A stretch of DNA of 64,000 nucleotides from Ooceraea biroi (Eukaryota; Arthropoda; Insecta; Hymenoptera; Formicidae), in contig NC_039514.1 of NCBI RefSeq assembly GCF_003672135.1, positions 3,968,001-4,032,000 of the forward strand, in the 5' to 3' direction. Below, in pieces: positions 1-10,057 of the stretch. Both the position numbers and the translations under genes were made by a program. The notes beneath the pieces were generated by a model that saw only the letters and a program-made list of their open reading frames with translations, was not told the DNA's origin and searched no databases. How positions within the stretch are numbered: the stretch's first letter is position 1; each line of letters opens with the position of its first letter.

Positions 1-2
1 GG

Positions 3-245
3 TTGACCCTGTCCGCACCGACGGTGAGCTTCCTATACGGATTGCGGCACTGCGTCCAGCGCGTGATCGCCACGATGACCGGCGTCGTCGGACGCGTCGA
101 GGCTAAACTTCGCGCCTTCAGGCACATCGCCGCGGGTGTGGAGGATCCTTCCAGCGCTCTCAGGGCCATAAGCAGCAGCGCGGACTACGACCGGAACGAT
201 TTGTTCGATTGCGAACTGCTGGTTATGGTTTTTGGTAATTTTTGA
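3..245 (+). pseudogene. C-terminal remnant of a virus-like gene (paralogue of 63087-63801)
   Basis: An open frame of 80 codons enters from the left window edge and stops at TGA 243-245. Its last residues (NDLFDCELLVMVFGNF) closely resemble the end of the 213-aa protein at 63087-63801 (NNIIDCELLALVFSKPL). A second matching block (RVEAKLRAFRHIA versus KVDAKIAQFSNIA) lies about 45 residues upstream. Between the more N-terminal match (LTLSAPTV versus LTVGPLTV) and that block roughly 35 residues present in the other copy are missing, so this copy looks internally deleted or strongly diverged. Both copies are on the plus strand about 63 kb apart. Function unknown; it probably belongs to the same integrated virus-like element family as the right-edge cluster. 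The real start lies outside the window. Confidence 0.5.
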
Positions 246-309
246 GTTACACACCGCATACCAGCAGTCTCCACGCGCACATTATCTATTGTATTATAAT
301 ATGTTATAC

Positions 310-352
<43 letters not shown>

Positions 353-622
353 TGCACATTACATACACGAAATGTAATGTTACATATCATTGACTCGGTA
401 TATAAAAAAAGAGTAAAAGAAGAATGGGCCCCTCCACCGCCCATTCTCGTGAGAACGCAACCAATCTGTTATTTCGTCTCTCCGATTGTTCATATGCGGC
501 GTATAAATAGTTACGTCTTTATTTGCTACGAGAAGTGTTCGCGCAAATGACGCACACATCGAGCAAATAACTGTTTGACTTATGACATAAAGTCAGTCAT
601 GCAAATGATGCAAATTGCTATA
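246..622. other. Intergenic, with (TA)n tract at 313-347
   Basis: AT-rich sequence with a pure TA dinucleotide run of about 35 bases. I see no gene here; the 102-codon frame that crosses the run is low-complexity and has no recognisable domain. Confidence 0.7.
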
Positions 623-740
623 TGGGCTGGCATCTACATGAATTAGAGCCAAAAGTGGTCTACATGACAATGATGCTCTATATAGAGCATCATTGTCATG
701 TAGACCACTTTTGGCTCTAATTCATGTAGATGCCAGCCCA
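623..740. repeat. Perfect 118-bp palindrome (foldback MITE)
   Basis: The two 59-bp arms are exact reverse complements centred between 681 and 682, with no loop. The ends read TGGGCTGGCATC and GATGCCAGCCCA. It could be a miniature foldback element, or the terminal structure of the neighbouring Mutator-like element, because the AGCCCACGAA motif at its right end is repeated through 735-915. Confidence 0.85.
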
Positions 741-915
741 CGAATTATTGTCTCTGGATTTATTTTCAGTAAATTCCAGCCCACGAATCATTTAAAATCA
801 CGTCTCTGGCTTTACATTTTTAAATGTCAACTCACAAATAAATGGCTCTAGCTTCATTTTTTGTAATTGCTAGCCCAAGAATAAACTTCTGGCTTTATTT
901 GCGAGCATTTATCGT
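735..915. repeat. Degenerate tandem repeat, about 45-50 bp unit
   Basis: Four imperfect units, each starting near AGCCCACGAAT and containing CTCTGGCTTTATTT, lie between the palindrome and the 3' end of the Ulp1 reading frame. They may be subterminal repeats of the Mutator-like element. Confidence 0.55.
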
Positions 916-1380
916 GTTGGGAATGGCGTCAAGGTGTTACTTTGTAAAATATCAACTAAATGACGTCTCATGCGCTCTACATCATTGGAATATATTTCTC
1001 CGCATGGATTTCTTCCCAACGCTATAGAAGTAGCGAAAGCGGCGGCATAAATACCACAACTCGTGCTGTCCGGTTGTGTTTGCACCTTTTCAAAAATTAC
1101 ATCACCTACGCTTACTTGTGGGAAACGTTGGTGAATATAATATTTTTCCTGTTCCGCTAACTTCTTGTATGTACAGCCAGGTATGCTGTCATACACATGC
1201 AGTTTCGAACCGTCGAAAAAGATGCACCGCCAATGATCGGTGCAATTCCCTCCAATTATTTGGATGCTTTTCTTGCTATTATTAGCATGAATAAGCCAAG
1301 GGAACTCGAGGTACTGCACGCTTTGTGTCTCGAAAGGAGACGTCTCTCTGACGACGCGTAAAATGCGTCTAACGATTCGT
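909..1380 (-). pseudogene. Ulp1/C48-type cysteine protease domain of the MULE-YqaJ-Ulp1 element
   Basis: The minus-strand frame ending at 909 carries the Ulp1 (SUMO-protease, peptidase family C48) catalytic pattern: His in DHWRCIFFDG, Asp in HVYDS, and the Gln and Cys in VQTQPDSTSCGIYAAAF. The family cleaves SUMO-like isopeptide bonds; in transposons its role is unknown. The domain's N-terminal residues (RVVRETSPFETQSVQYLEF) continue upstream in the same frame past the first Met, but the preceding YqaJ segment is in another frame, so a frameshift lies near 1340-1380. It reads as the last domain of a broken gene running from 4382 down to 909. The His-Asp-Gln-Cys set is complete; expression is unlikely given the shifts. 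Confidence 0.75.
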
Positions 1381-2872
1381 CGTTCAGTTTGCTGTGCACA
1401 GGTAATATATTCTGCTCCAGCAAAGAGAGATCACTGGTTATGTCGTCCAGAATTTTAAAAAATTTTTTCGCATCATCAGTAAAATCGTGTTTCGAAACAC
1501 TGATGATGACGCAATCATCATCTTGGTCTTCATGAGCAGAAATGGCGACAGATGATGCTGCTACTGGACTGACTTGTTCAGCAGATTCATCTTTCGTACA
1601 GATTTCACGCTGAACATGTGAAGCACTTTTTTTTATACGTGCATCTTTAGCCTGCATAGCTTCAATGATGTATTCCGGATTTCGTATTGGCATTTGCCTA
1701 TTGTGGCGACTGTCCAATATTTCCGGAAGCATGCATTTATAATAGAAACGTGTTAGGAAAGGAAGCATTTGGTCTTTCCAAAAAACTTCATCTCTGCTAA
1801 CACGCACTATTTTGAAGCTTTTAGGCGTCCACACGGCAAACATGCAATATTCTCGCCGTGTGATATTTAATTGACCTTGAACCTGATAAAAGAATCGGTG
1901 TTTCTGATTCATTTTATCAGGATTCTTTCGGTCAAACACTGTTTTCAGTTGAGGCAATTTCTGCAAAGCCTCATCAGCCGTCATATTCTCAGCTGACAAA
2001 AGACATTTAATCTCTAGGAGACCGTCTTTATCAATAAGACCGTCAGGAGAAACGCCCAAGCATGGATTTCCTTCATCAATGAATAATCCACATGATGCGA
2101 TGTCCTTTTTCAATTTTTCAGCAATCTGTTTCCTTGCGATTCCCTCCATGTCGCGCCCATATTGCATGGCAGCGGTCTCGATGGAGGGAGGAAACAAAAT
2201 GCTTTTGACTGTCGCTGCGCAAGACGTTGTTGGTCTCATGCGACATACTACTCCAAAATTGGATGCCGTCAACATTTCACGTCTCAGTGATTGCCACAAT
2301 TCGCAATCACTTTGACCTCTTGTTTGGCATTCAATTTCGTCACGATTCTTAGCATTTTCGAGCAACTTTTCAGCATGATGTTGCTGCAATTGCTCAAAAA
2401 CATGAGGTGGAAGATCTGGTTTTTGTGAGTGTGGCCCGTAATCAGAATCCGGTCCTGCATCTCGCTTAAACCTTTTTCTTCCATGCACCTCTCTGCATTC
2501 TTTATTTTTGGCAATTTTGAGTTGTCGTCGTATTTCTAAATTGGCGGCAACAGCAGGAACATCCTTACACATGTTGTCATGGATCTGTGTAAGAACCTCT
2601 TGTGTATTATATTGCACAACACTTCCCGCAATTCGAGCGTTATACGAACCTCGTTTGCCAAAATGAATGTGTTTACCTCTAATTTCTTTGCAGATTATCG
2701 AATTAAATGACTCTGCAGGATTGTTTGTTACATTCAGTAACAAACTGTCGGAGAAAGTACTCAGCCATCTGACAACACTGTAAATCTGTTGAAAGAGACC
2801 ACAGTGTTTCAGAGACGGCACATAATTTTTCGTATTACTGCAGAGATCTTGGTATAACCAAGTTCTCTGCAT
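1340..2872 (-). pseudogene. YqaJ-type recombinase nuclease domain plus end of the DDE transposase
   Basis: One long minus frame. Residues about 50-100 hold the transposase tail with the likely catalytic Glu in NNPAESFNS. The YqaJ core (lambda-exonuclease-like nuclease fold) follows at about residues 200-400, with typical landmarks LTASNFGVVCRM, AMQYGRDMEGIARK, PCLGVSPDGLI, LLEIKCLLS, YQVQGQLNI and FAVWTP. The PDGL Asp and the EIK Glu/Lys are the expected metal-site residues and are intact. Family members degrade DNA ends in phage recombination. About 100 charged, low-complexity residues follow before the Ulp1 domain. The frame is entered by a shift from the upstream transposase frame (2809-2872) and left by another near 1340-1380. 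Confidence 0.75.
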
Positions 2873-3515
2873 CGCCTATGCTCACCAAAGATATGGCTAG
2901 GAATATTTAAAATGTCCTCTAATAATTCCTTAGCCTTCATATGGTGAGCTTGCGTTCCTTTCATTCGTACAGCAGCCAGTCGCAACACTTCTTTGCGCAT
3001 TGCCAAAATGTTATGGTCAACAACATTTCGTAACTGTACAAAGTCACGCTTCCTATGCATCATTGCCTTCGGCACAGTCGTTCGCGCTATAGCTTTGAGC
3101 TTTTTGCATAGGTTGCGCAATAAATGATTGGTGCATTCTACCTTTTGCACCACTATATTCTTCTCGCGGTACGGTGCATTATGCCTGATGGAATTATATA
3201 CGTTGCTGTCACCATCGGCAATCAGTGTTTTGTATATTACTCCATGCATTTCAAGGCTACTTTTAAACCCTTCCACAATAGCATCACTCTCCATCCTTGT
3301 TGAGCTTGCATTGTGGTCAAAGTTTTTGTAGCACTTGTGTTTCCGTACCTGGAGACCTCGTTCCTCCGCCATGTCGCAGAGCACGCAATATTTGTTGCGG
3401 ATACCGACGAAGAGTACTTTTCCCGTGCGGTAACCAATTATGGCACCGACACCGGAAGGTGAATCATAGGCAGAGCCGTACGACCTCTTCATCCAATTAC
3501 CATCCGCAAAACAGT
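2809..3515 (-). pseudogene. Mutator-like DDE transposase core
   Basis: This frame contains ADGNWMKRSYGSAYDSPSG, then CVLCDMA and KCYKN (a Cys-x2-Cys and following Cys), then LIADGDSNVYNS, a pattern I associate with the arthropod Mutator-like transposase domain. The Asp in ADGNW and the Asp in IADGDSN are the probable first and second catalytic acids, and the Glu (NPAES) lies in the next frame. The start of this block overlaps the end of the upstream frame around 3489-3515, where a T run suggests a one-base loss that separates PYITV from ADGNW. A second shift lies at 2809-2872. DDE transposases of this class cut and paste DNA; this copy cannot make a continuous protein. Confidence 0.75.
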
Positions 3516-4382
3516 TATATATGGAATGCCATTTATCATTTCATTCCTTTCCACGGCGAGTTGTTTTTCAACCTCGCCTGCCATTTTCATGCTTTGCATG
3601 GCAGTATTCTGGAAATCGTCGACTAAACCATCTTGACGATTTATGTATGTCTTTTCGGATATACAAGGAATGTTTACAGCCGCACACAATTCTTCCAGTT
3701 GGGCGTAACCAATTCCCACTGTAATTGTGCCTGCCACAGCAGTTGTATTAATATCTAATACAGGCGGCTCCGTGGGTTCTGACCAGATGTTGGCTTCATA
3801 ATTGCACATTTGGCATTTGAAGAACAACTGCGTCTTCAATCCACGGCGACGAGAATTTATGAGTTTCCAATCTTTAAATGGGCACTCAATTCCTTGTGCA
3901 TGATTGTCGAACGTTCTGTGGATTTCATTCCACATATGAGAAATGTCGACAAAGCGACGGCCTTCAGGCAGGTTTTCCTGGATACGATTGGTATCCAGGC
4001 CGCCACTTTCGATAACAAAATCGTTGTCATCTTTGCGAGGCTTGCCTACACGCGGGCTTTCCTGGATACGATAGGTATCCAGGCCGCACCTTTCGACAAC
4101 ATAATTGTCATCTTTTCGAGGCTTGCCTGCACGCGGGCTTTCCTGGATACGATAGGTATCCATGCCTTTTTCGATGACCAAATCATCGTCTTCGCACAGG
4201 TCTACATTATTTTCAGTAGACGCTGCCGTCTTTGAGCATGACTCCAGGCACTCCTGCATTACTGGTGTACTAACGTCCGATTTCATCGTATCTAATACGA
4301 CATCTTTACAATCGGCACTAGTACCGCTAGTATACTCCGTGTTCCTGGAGTCACTTGCTGCAGCCTTCATCGCCCTCTTCAA
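3489..4382 (-). pseudogene. N-terminal region of the MULE-YqaJ-Ulp1 gene
   Basis: This 297-codon frame starts with ATG at 4382. Residues about 70-145 contain three tandem copies of a unit of roughly 28 residues with the core DTYRIQESPRxGKPRKDDN, visible in DNA at about 3955-4165. A probable zinc-binding segment follows (CPFKDW, then FKCQMCNYEANIW), then VGIGYAQLEELCAAVNIP, which resembles the start of Mutator-like transposase domains. The frame ends in a few wrong-frame residues after PYITV at the first frameshift. Nothing upstream before the CA tract looks coding, so this is probably the gene's start. Role inferred: DNA binding and transposase N-terminal domain. Confidence 0.65.
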
Positions 4383-4581
4383 TTGTCGCCTAAAAAGGAA
4401 GAAAACACATTATTAATTTGTAACAGCTTGAAAAGATATGACACATATACATTATATAAACATATATTTCTTCATATATTATTTTCAATTATTACTACGT
4501 ATCAGTCTGGACAAATAAAATATCTGGCAATAGTGCTTCCGTTATGGAAAAATATTTATGTATTTTCTATGTTGAAAATGA

Positions 4582-4587
<6 letters not shown>

Positions 4588-4627
<40 letters not shown>
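4588..4627. repeat. (CA)n microsatellite
   Basis: About 40 bases of uninterrupted AC dinucleotide, just upstream of the MULE gene start. Confidence 0.9.
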
Positions 4628-4629
<2 letters not shown>

Positions 4630-5587
4630 TGTATAGATATAAAGAAATATATGCTTATTTTTGTACGTATGTGTCATATGTTATTCTTTTTATTTCAATT
4701 AAAATGACTCATTTCTGTCGCCAGTATTGATAAAATCTTTTCTCTATTGCCCACAATGGCTATACAATTAATTATCACAGGTACTACGTTTCGAAGACTG
4801 TTTCCGGTCTTTTTCAAGTATAACTCTTACATTGTGTTACAAGTCATTTCCTACAAATAAATATATAAATTCTTGTGAATGACTTCAATTAAAAGAACGT
4901 AAGTACAGTATATAAAGTACAGTATATAGAAACGTATATAACAATTAACTAACTTTGAATAAAAACAACCTGTTTTCAAAAATAAGACAAATTCTGAAGG
5001 AACACGTCAGCAAACATATGACACGATACTGATAGCCAATAGAACAAATACTGCATGTTTTTTAAAATAATACTGTCGCTAAATAGCACAGGCTATGTGT
5101 ATTTCAAAGTATGATATATATAAAGTAAGTTTTCTGTATCTATTTGTGAATTGATCGAATTATTATGTCTTTTGATACAAACCGTTTCTGCTATTCCAAT
5201 TTTTTTGCAATGATTTCCATTATATATATTTTTTTGTATTGGACCAATCAAACTTATGACTATGCAATGTTCTGTGGTTGTTTACAACTAAGTGATTAGT
5301 AATATACTTCATGATGCAATTAATAATTGTTACTCTGTGCATGTTATTGACAAATATATGTAAAAGAAAATGGAAACTATTAATAGTAATGCTACGTTGA
5401 GTTAATGTAAAAATAAATGAAAATGTTATAAAACTTCCTTATGTTAAAAATTTAAGTCATAACATTACATGGAATTTAAAACGTCTCAAATTTACATACA
5501 CGACATTCGTGCAACCTGATCTTATTACAAGGAAAAGATGTATTGACCACACAAAAAAAGAATAGTTTGTGAAATTGACTGCTTATT

Positions 5588-5810
5588 GTAATTCATGTAA
5601 CATGAGACAGACCACGAGAGATTTACGAACAAGAATCAAGGAACATGTACCAATGTATTTCCAATCACTCAGTAGTAGGCAAAGACAAAACATTGCATAA
5701 TCATGAGTTACATTGATCCAATAATGAAAATCATTGTAACAGAAGAAAAGTAGCAGAAATGTATTCTATGAAAAGACACAAAAAGTCGTTCAATTTACCA
5801 AAAGATGCAG
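5588..5810 (+). pseudogene. GIY-YIG endonuclease fragment (Penelope-like)
   Basis: Translation from 5588 gives a Cys-x2-Cys followed by RQTTRDLRTRIKEH, a good fit to the GQT-R-LK-R-I-EH signature of the Penelope GIY-YIG domain. Stop codons begin about 35 codons later and the catalytic Glu region is not visible. It is a short relic. Confidence 0.5.
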
Positions 5811-5821
5811 AAAACTTACCT

Positions 5822-6072
5822 TGTACAGTCGTGAACATTGAGGTTGCGACACTTTTTTTAACTGAGTTTATGAACACGCAATCAAATTCAGGATGCGATT
5901 CACTATGACGCGCACATGTAACTGTGTTACACATGTATACGCAAATTTGACAACTTCATGATCGTTCATCGAGTAGGCGCGTGTCACAGTGATTCACATC
6001 CTGAATTTGATTGCGTGTTCATAAACTCAGTTAAAAAAAAAGTGTCGCAACCTCAATGTCCACGACTGTACA
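5822..6072. repeat. 251-bp foldback MITE inside the Penelope remnant
   Basis: Arms of about 95 bp at 5822-5916 and 5976-6072 are near-identical reverse complements. Ends read TGTACAGTCGTG and CACGACTGTACA. The loop (5917-5975) is unrelated. It abuts the right pLTR-like copy. No clean target duplication is visible. Confidence 0.8.
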
Positions 6073-6375
6073 TATGATACTATTTTAAAATACACATAGC
6101 TTGTTCCATGTAGCGACTGTATAGTATTATGAAAAACACAATATTTGTCCTATTACCATCAGTATCATGTAATCGTTACATATTTCCTGATGTATTCCTT
6201 GAAAATATGTTTTAAACAGGTCGTTTTGAATCAGAATAAGTTACTTATTATATTTTTCTTTCATTAGTTTCTTTTAAAATTGATTTCATAATAATAATTT
6301 ATATATTTATTTCCAAGAAATGACTTGCAGCACAATGTAAGAATTATTCACTTAAAAAAGACCAAAAGAATTGTC

Positions 6376-8317
6376 GAAATAGTCATAGTGTCTATGATCT
6401 TGTACAGCTAGTTTTATTCAATAATATAACTGGATTTGTTACGTTATTTTACGTAAAATGTTTATAGATTGAAAAATAATAAGACATACAGACGGAGAGA
6501 GATAGATGAGATAAATGAGTGAACGAGCAAATAGGTGTAACATAAGCGGCGAACTGTGCATCTACAAAATAATCAAAATTACCAATAACATTATTATCAG
6601 TACAAATATTACCTCAGTACCTATGTAGCCGCTCGCTCATTCATACATTCAGTCATTCGTTCACTCACTGTCTGTCTGTTTGTCCGTCCGTCCATCCGTC
6701 TCTCTCTCTCTCTCGCTCGCTCTCCATCTCTCCCTCTTTCCCTCTTTATAAATATTATAATATATATTATAATCTCTACGCACCGTTGAAAGAATATTTT
6801 CTTCCGTGACAATCTGGGCTGACAAAGGCCGAAACGTTTATTGGTACTCGTGCATCCCATTTCACAGTGCTTTATTCACACACTACTACACAGCACAATA
6901 TAAATAACTATACCCAAACGACGATGTGTATGAAGAAACGATGCAACGGTATCAATACGTGAAACGTTGCCGACGTTCTGCCGTAACGGTTAGATTCTGT
7001 CACGCGGTTTTGTTTCGCGTACGACGCGCGAGCAGGAACGTGTGAGCGCGACTCGCGCATATGTATATGTTTCGCGACTCAGCTGGCCTCGCGAGATATC
7101 ACTGCCGCGCGAATATATACATATATTTTACTTGCGCGGAATATTGTAAAACGCAATGAAACAATTATTGTCATAGAAATGAGATGTTACTGCATTATTC
7201 AACATTACTTTTGTTTTATTTTATTAAAATGTTTTCTTTATTCCTATTATATTTTATATTATTTTACGTATTATTAATACGTTTGATTTTATTGATTATT
7301 TTATATTAAATTAATTAAATAATTAATTTCACATACACACGCACACGCATAGGGTGTCTGACATAAGGTGAAAAACCTCTCGCCAACAGGTAGATCTCAA
7401 AGTGAATTAAAAAGTCCTGTACCATTTTGCAGACAACCGCGTAAAATTTCGAGTAATTCGGTAAAGAAAGTTCGCTAATTCAGCGGACGCGATTGGCAGC
7501 GAATATCGGATTACAGCGGCAGGCGAGACGACGGGTCAACAATAATTTCTCAACGTCTCATTCACGCGCGCGAGTTGCCGAGGAAGTATTGTCACGCATT
7601 TTTTTGTTCTCATATACGTACAAGTGTTATTAATTAATATTAATAATATTAATTAATATTATTAATAAATAAAACTTGTGTGTACATCAGACACAATATG
7701 ATTAATATTAATTAATATTATTAATAACATTATTAATTCATATTTAGGTGCTATATTTTCCACACCACTTTGCAGTAGATAGCATGGCGCGTTTTCTTTT
7801 ATAGTGGTTTCTCCAAATAGGCCTAATCCACTCTAATAAACTAATGTAACAATTGTTCGAAGTGCCGTCCTCTTTCTCGTATACAGATTTCGGCTTTTCG
7901 TGTAATATTGCGCGTCGCACGGTGCACCATGTCCGGACGAAGAGCCGAAATCTGTATACGACAATATTTCAATTTTCATGTACAGCATTGTACGGCAATG
8001 CCTGAATTTTACAATAATTAAACAATTATAAATTGTAATTTTTTATTATATAGAAACGATTTCATGTGTATGCTTGTTTTTTCATATAAAGAATAATTAA
8101 CATTATTTAAATTGTAATATATGATGGTTTTCTATTATACAAAAATTGTAAATCACACTCTAAACAATTATAAAAATAGGCTGTGTCGGGACACGGCCGC
8201 AAGTTTTTAACGTGAATACGTCATGTTAATGGAAAGAGTTCAAAGAAAGATAGTAGTTTCAATCAACTATGTATATTTTCAATATCACAATATTACAAGT
8301 TTCTCGGGTTGGTCAAA
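6376..8317. other. No gene seen; several small structured stretches
   Basis: Contains a pyrimidine-rich tract (about 6695-6745), a Penelope-pLTR-like motif at about 6812-6838 (CTGACAAAGGCCGAAACG), a CpG-rich patch at 6990-7135, AT palindromes of ATTAATATT type at 7628-7735, and a 23-bp inverted repeat (7878-7900 with 7938-7960, differing by one base) separated by 37 bases. The GGGTGTCTGACATAAGG at about 7352 looks like a transposon end. No supported reading frame. Confidence 0.6.
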
Positions 8318-8640
8318 TCGGACACCCTATATATTTAAATCAGAAGTCGACACCGAGAATATTATAAAATCGCAAATAAAAATTTTTCGGTTGTTCAATA
8401 AAAATCGGACACCCTATATATTTAAATCAGAAGTCGACACCGAGAATATTATAAAATCGCAAATAAAAATTTTTCGGTTGTTCAATAAAAATCGGACACC
8501 CTATATATTTAAATCAGAAGTCGACACCGAGAATATTATAAAATCGCAAATAAAAATTTTTCGGTTAGTCAATAAAAATCGGACACCCTATATATTATAA
8601 TCCAAAGTCGACACCTTGTATATTATAATAAGATAAAGTG
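8318..8640. repeat. 87-bp tandem repeat, three full units plus a partial
   Basis: TCGGACACCC starts at 8318, 8405, 8492 and 8579, so the period is exactly 87 bp. The units differ by only a few bases. Because 87 is divisible by 3 a 125-codon plus-strand frame runs through with a 29-residue repeat (NRTPYIFKSEVD...). I do not treat it as a gene; GGACACCCTATATA looks like the end of a TIR transposon. Confidence 0.85.
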
Positions 8641-9341
8641 AGATACCCTTATATATTATAATTATAATTAAAATGAGATTGTATATTAAAATTGAATGAA
8701 AGAAATTTCGTCACGCGTACCGTGACGCGTTACGCTCAACTTTTCAAATTGGCATCCATCGAGTTATAAGACGTATTCACGTCAAAAAACGTGATAGTAC
8801 GAGGACTCAAACGCTCCTCGGACGCCAAGACAGAACGTAACGCTCGCGTCTTATTGTTAGCTGCTCAGCCACTTCACTGAGAGCTCAGTTATTGCACTTA
8901 CTGTAGCGCTGCAAACATTCCAATATTTCATTGCAAATTTCTCGTAAGCAAAGGCCCATGCACCCTTTGACACTTTGGTTATGTACAACTTCCTCTTTCG
9001 ACTGATATATATGACTCATTCCATTTCGTATTTCGCAATTCTTGCCATCTCTTTGTTAGTATTATGATACACATATATATATATTTCTTACAAATTTCTG
9101 TATTACTATTTTATTTTATTTCATATTCCATTATATTATATATATATATATGTTGAGCGGCAACGATAAGATCGCGAGCGAGCGAGATTACGAGAGAGAA
9201 AATGTTATGATTATTTCTGCTCGACCGCGGCGAGCGGCCCGTCGGAGCGCGCTACAAACGATGTTATTGTTTATCGTTCGAAGCGCACACGGACACGATA
9301 TGGTGTGTGTGTTGGAACCTCTTCGCTCATGCTGCGCCGTA
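8641..9341. other. No gene seen
   Basis: AT-rich with a small hairpin (CACGCGTACCGTGACGCG, about 8712) and a TA-rich tract near 9135-9150. The overlapping frames at 9150-9394 are mutual antisense shadows. Confidence 0.55.
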
Positions 9342-9508
9342 CCAGAGATGCCTATTTGTAGCCGCGGCTCACGGTAGTGGAGCGGGTGACGCACACAAGC
9401 GAAAACCGTGTACGTGTGCGCTCGGCGCTTCGGCTATCTTCGCTTGTGTGCGTCGCCCCCTCCACCACCCGTGAGCCGTGAGCCGCGGCTGCAAATTGGC
9501 ATCTCTGC
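9342..9508. repeat. GC-rich imperfect inverted repeat
   Basis: Arms at 9342-9403 and 9437-9508 pair with a few small gaps; both hold GCCGCGGCT, CGTGAGCC/GGCTCACG and GACGCACACAAGCG or its complement. The loop is about 33 bases. Likely a foldback element or a hairpin transcript source. Confidence 0.7.
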
Positions 9509-9687
9509 GCCGTACAGTTATTGTTTCCCAGCAGCGATGTTGGGCAGACGTATTTTCAACTTTATACATCTCTTTGTCTCCATCTCTCTTTCTTCTTCTT
9601 GCTATGAATTCATGAAACACTTTTTATACTCATACTTTATTAATACATATATGTATGCATATAGTTATATATAAATTACTGTTTCAG

Positions 9688-10057
9688 GAAAGAGTACTAG
9701 CACGCCGGTGAACACGCCGCGAAAAATCGCGCGACGCTCGGCGGCGACCGCGATGACGCCGCCGACGACGACGGCGACAATGACATCGCCGACGACAACG
9801 GCGACGATGACGTCGCCGACGCTAACGCCGCCGACGACGATGGCGACGACGGCGACGATGACATCGCCGACGAGGACGACGACGTCGGCGATGATGACAT
9901 CGCCGCCGAAAACGACGATGACGGCGATGATGACATCGCCACCGAAGACGACGACGACGGCGACGTGGATGTCGACCCGATATTTGCGGCGGTGGCAAAA
10001 GTCGGCGGCGACAATGACGTCGCTGCCGTGGAAGAGGCAGCGGGACCTCGAAAAAGA
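9688..10057 (+). CDS. Candidate exon, low-complexity (GAC/GCC-rich)
   Basis: A GC-rich insert in AT-rich surroundings, preceded by a good acceptor (ACTGTTTCAG, ending 9687) and followed by a good donor (GAA|GTAAGT, 10055-10063). One frame is rich in Met-Thr-Ser-Pro (TPPTTTATMTSPT-like); another gives Asp/Ala runs ending in PRKR. The Met-Thr-Ser-Pro frame is open from the acceptor and, across the donor, joins in phase with the basic segment at 10858 (RHRYAARRAVKKVRR). Simple repeats give open frames by chance, so coding is uncertain. No family recognised. Confidence 0.3.

Larger units (their letters stand above)
4760..6375. mobile_element. Penelope-like element remnant with inverted terminal copies
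   Basis: Segment 4760-5115 and segment 6073-6375 are diverged reverse complements of each other; for example the left copy's TGTCGCTAAATAGCAC matches the reverse complement of the right copy's version. Both contain a motif of the type GACCGGAAACAGTCTTCGAAACG, as in Penelope pLTRs. Between them, at about 5588-5646 on the plus strand, CNSCNMRQTTRDLRTRIKEH fits the start of a GIY-YIG nuclease, which Penelope-like elements carry after their reverse transcriptase. The reverse transcriptase itself is not recognisable. The body is a decayed internal fragment flanked by inverted pLTR copies, one of the known Penelope arrangements. Confidence 0.55.

Noticed and set aside
242..550. 102-codon plus frame across the TA repeat
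   Set aside because: Low-complexity Tyr/Ile run from (TA)n, no domain, no start context.
6805..6842. Hammerhead ribozyme in a Penelope pLTR
   Set aside because: CTGACAAAGGCCGAAACG has a GAAA-like part, but the core CTGANGA is not matched and stems I and III were not found; kept only as a pLTR-like motif.
8223..8600. 125-codon frame with a 29-residue repeat
   Set aside because: Consequence of an 87-bp satellite whose period is divisible by 3; the unit begins with a transposon-end motif.
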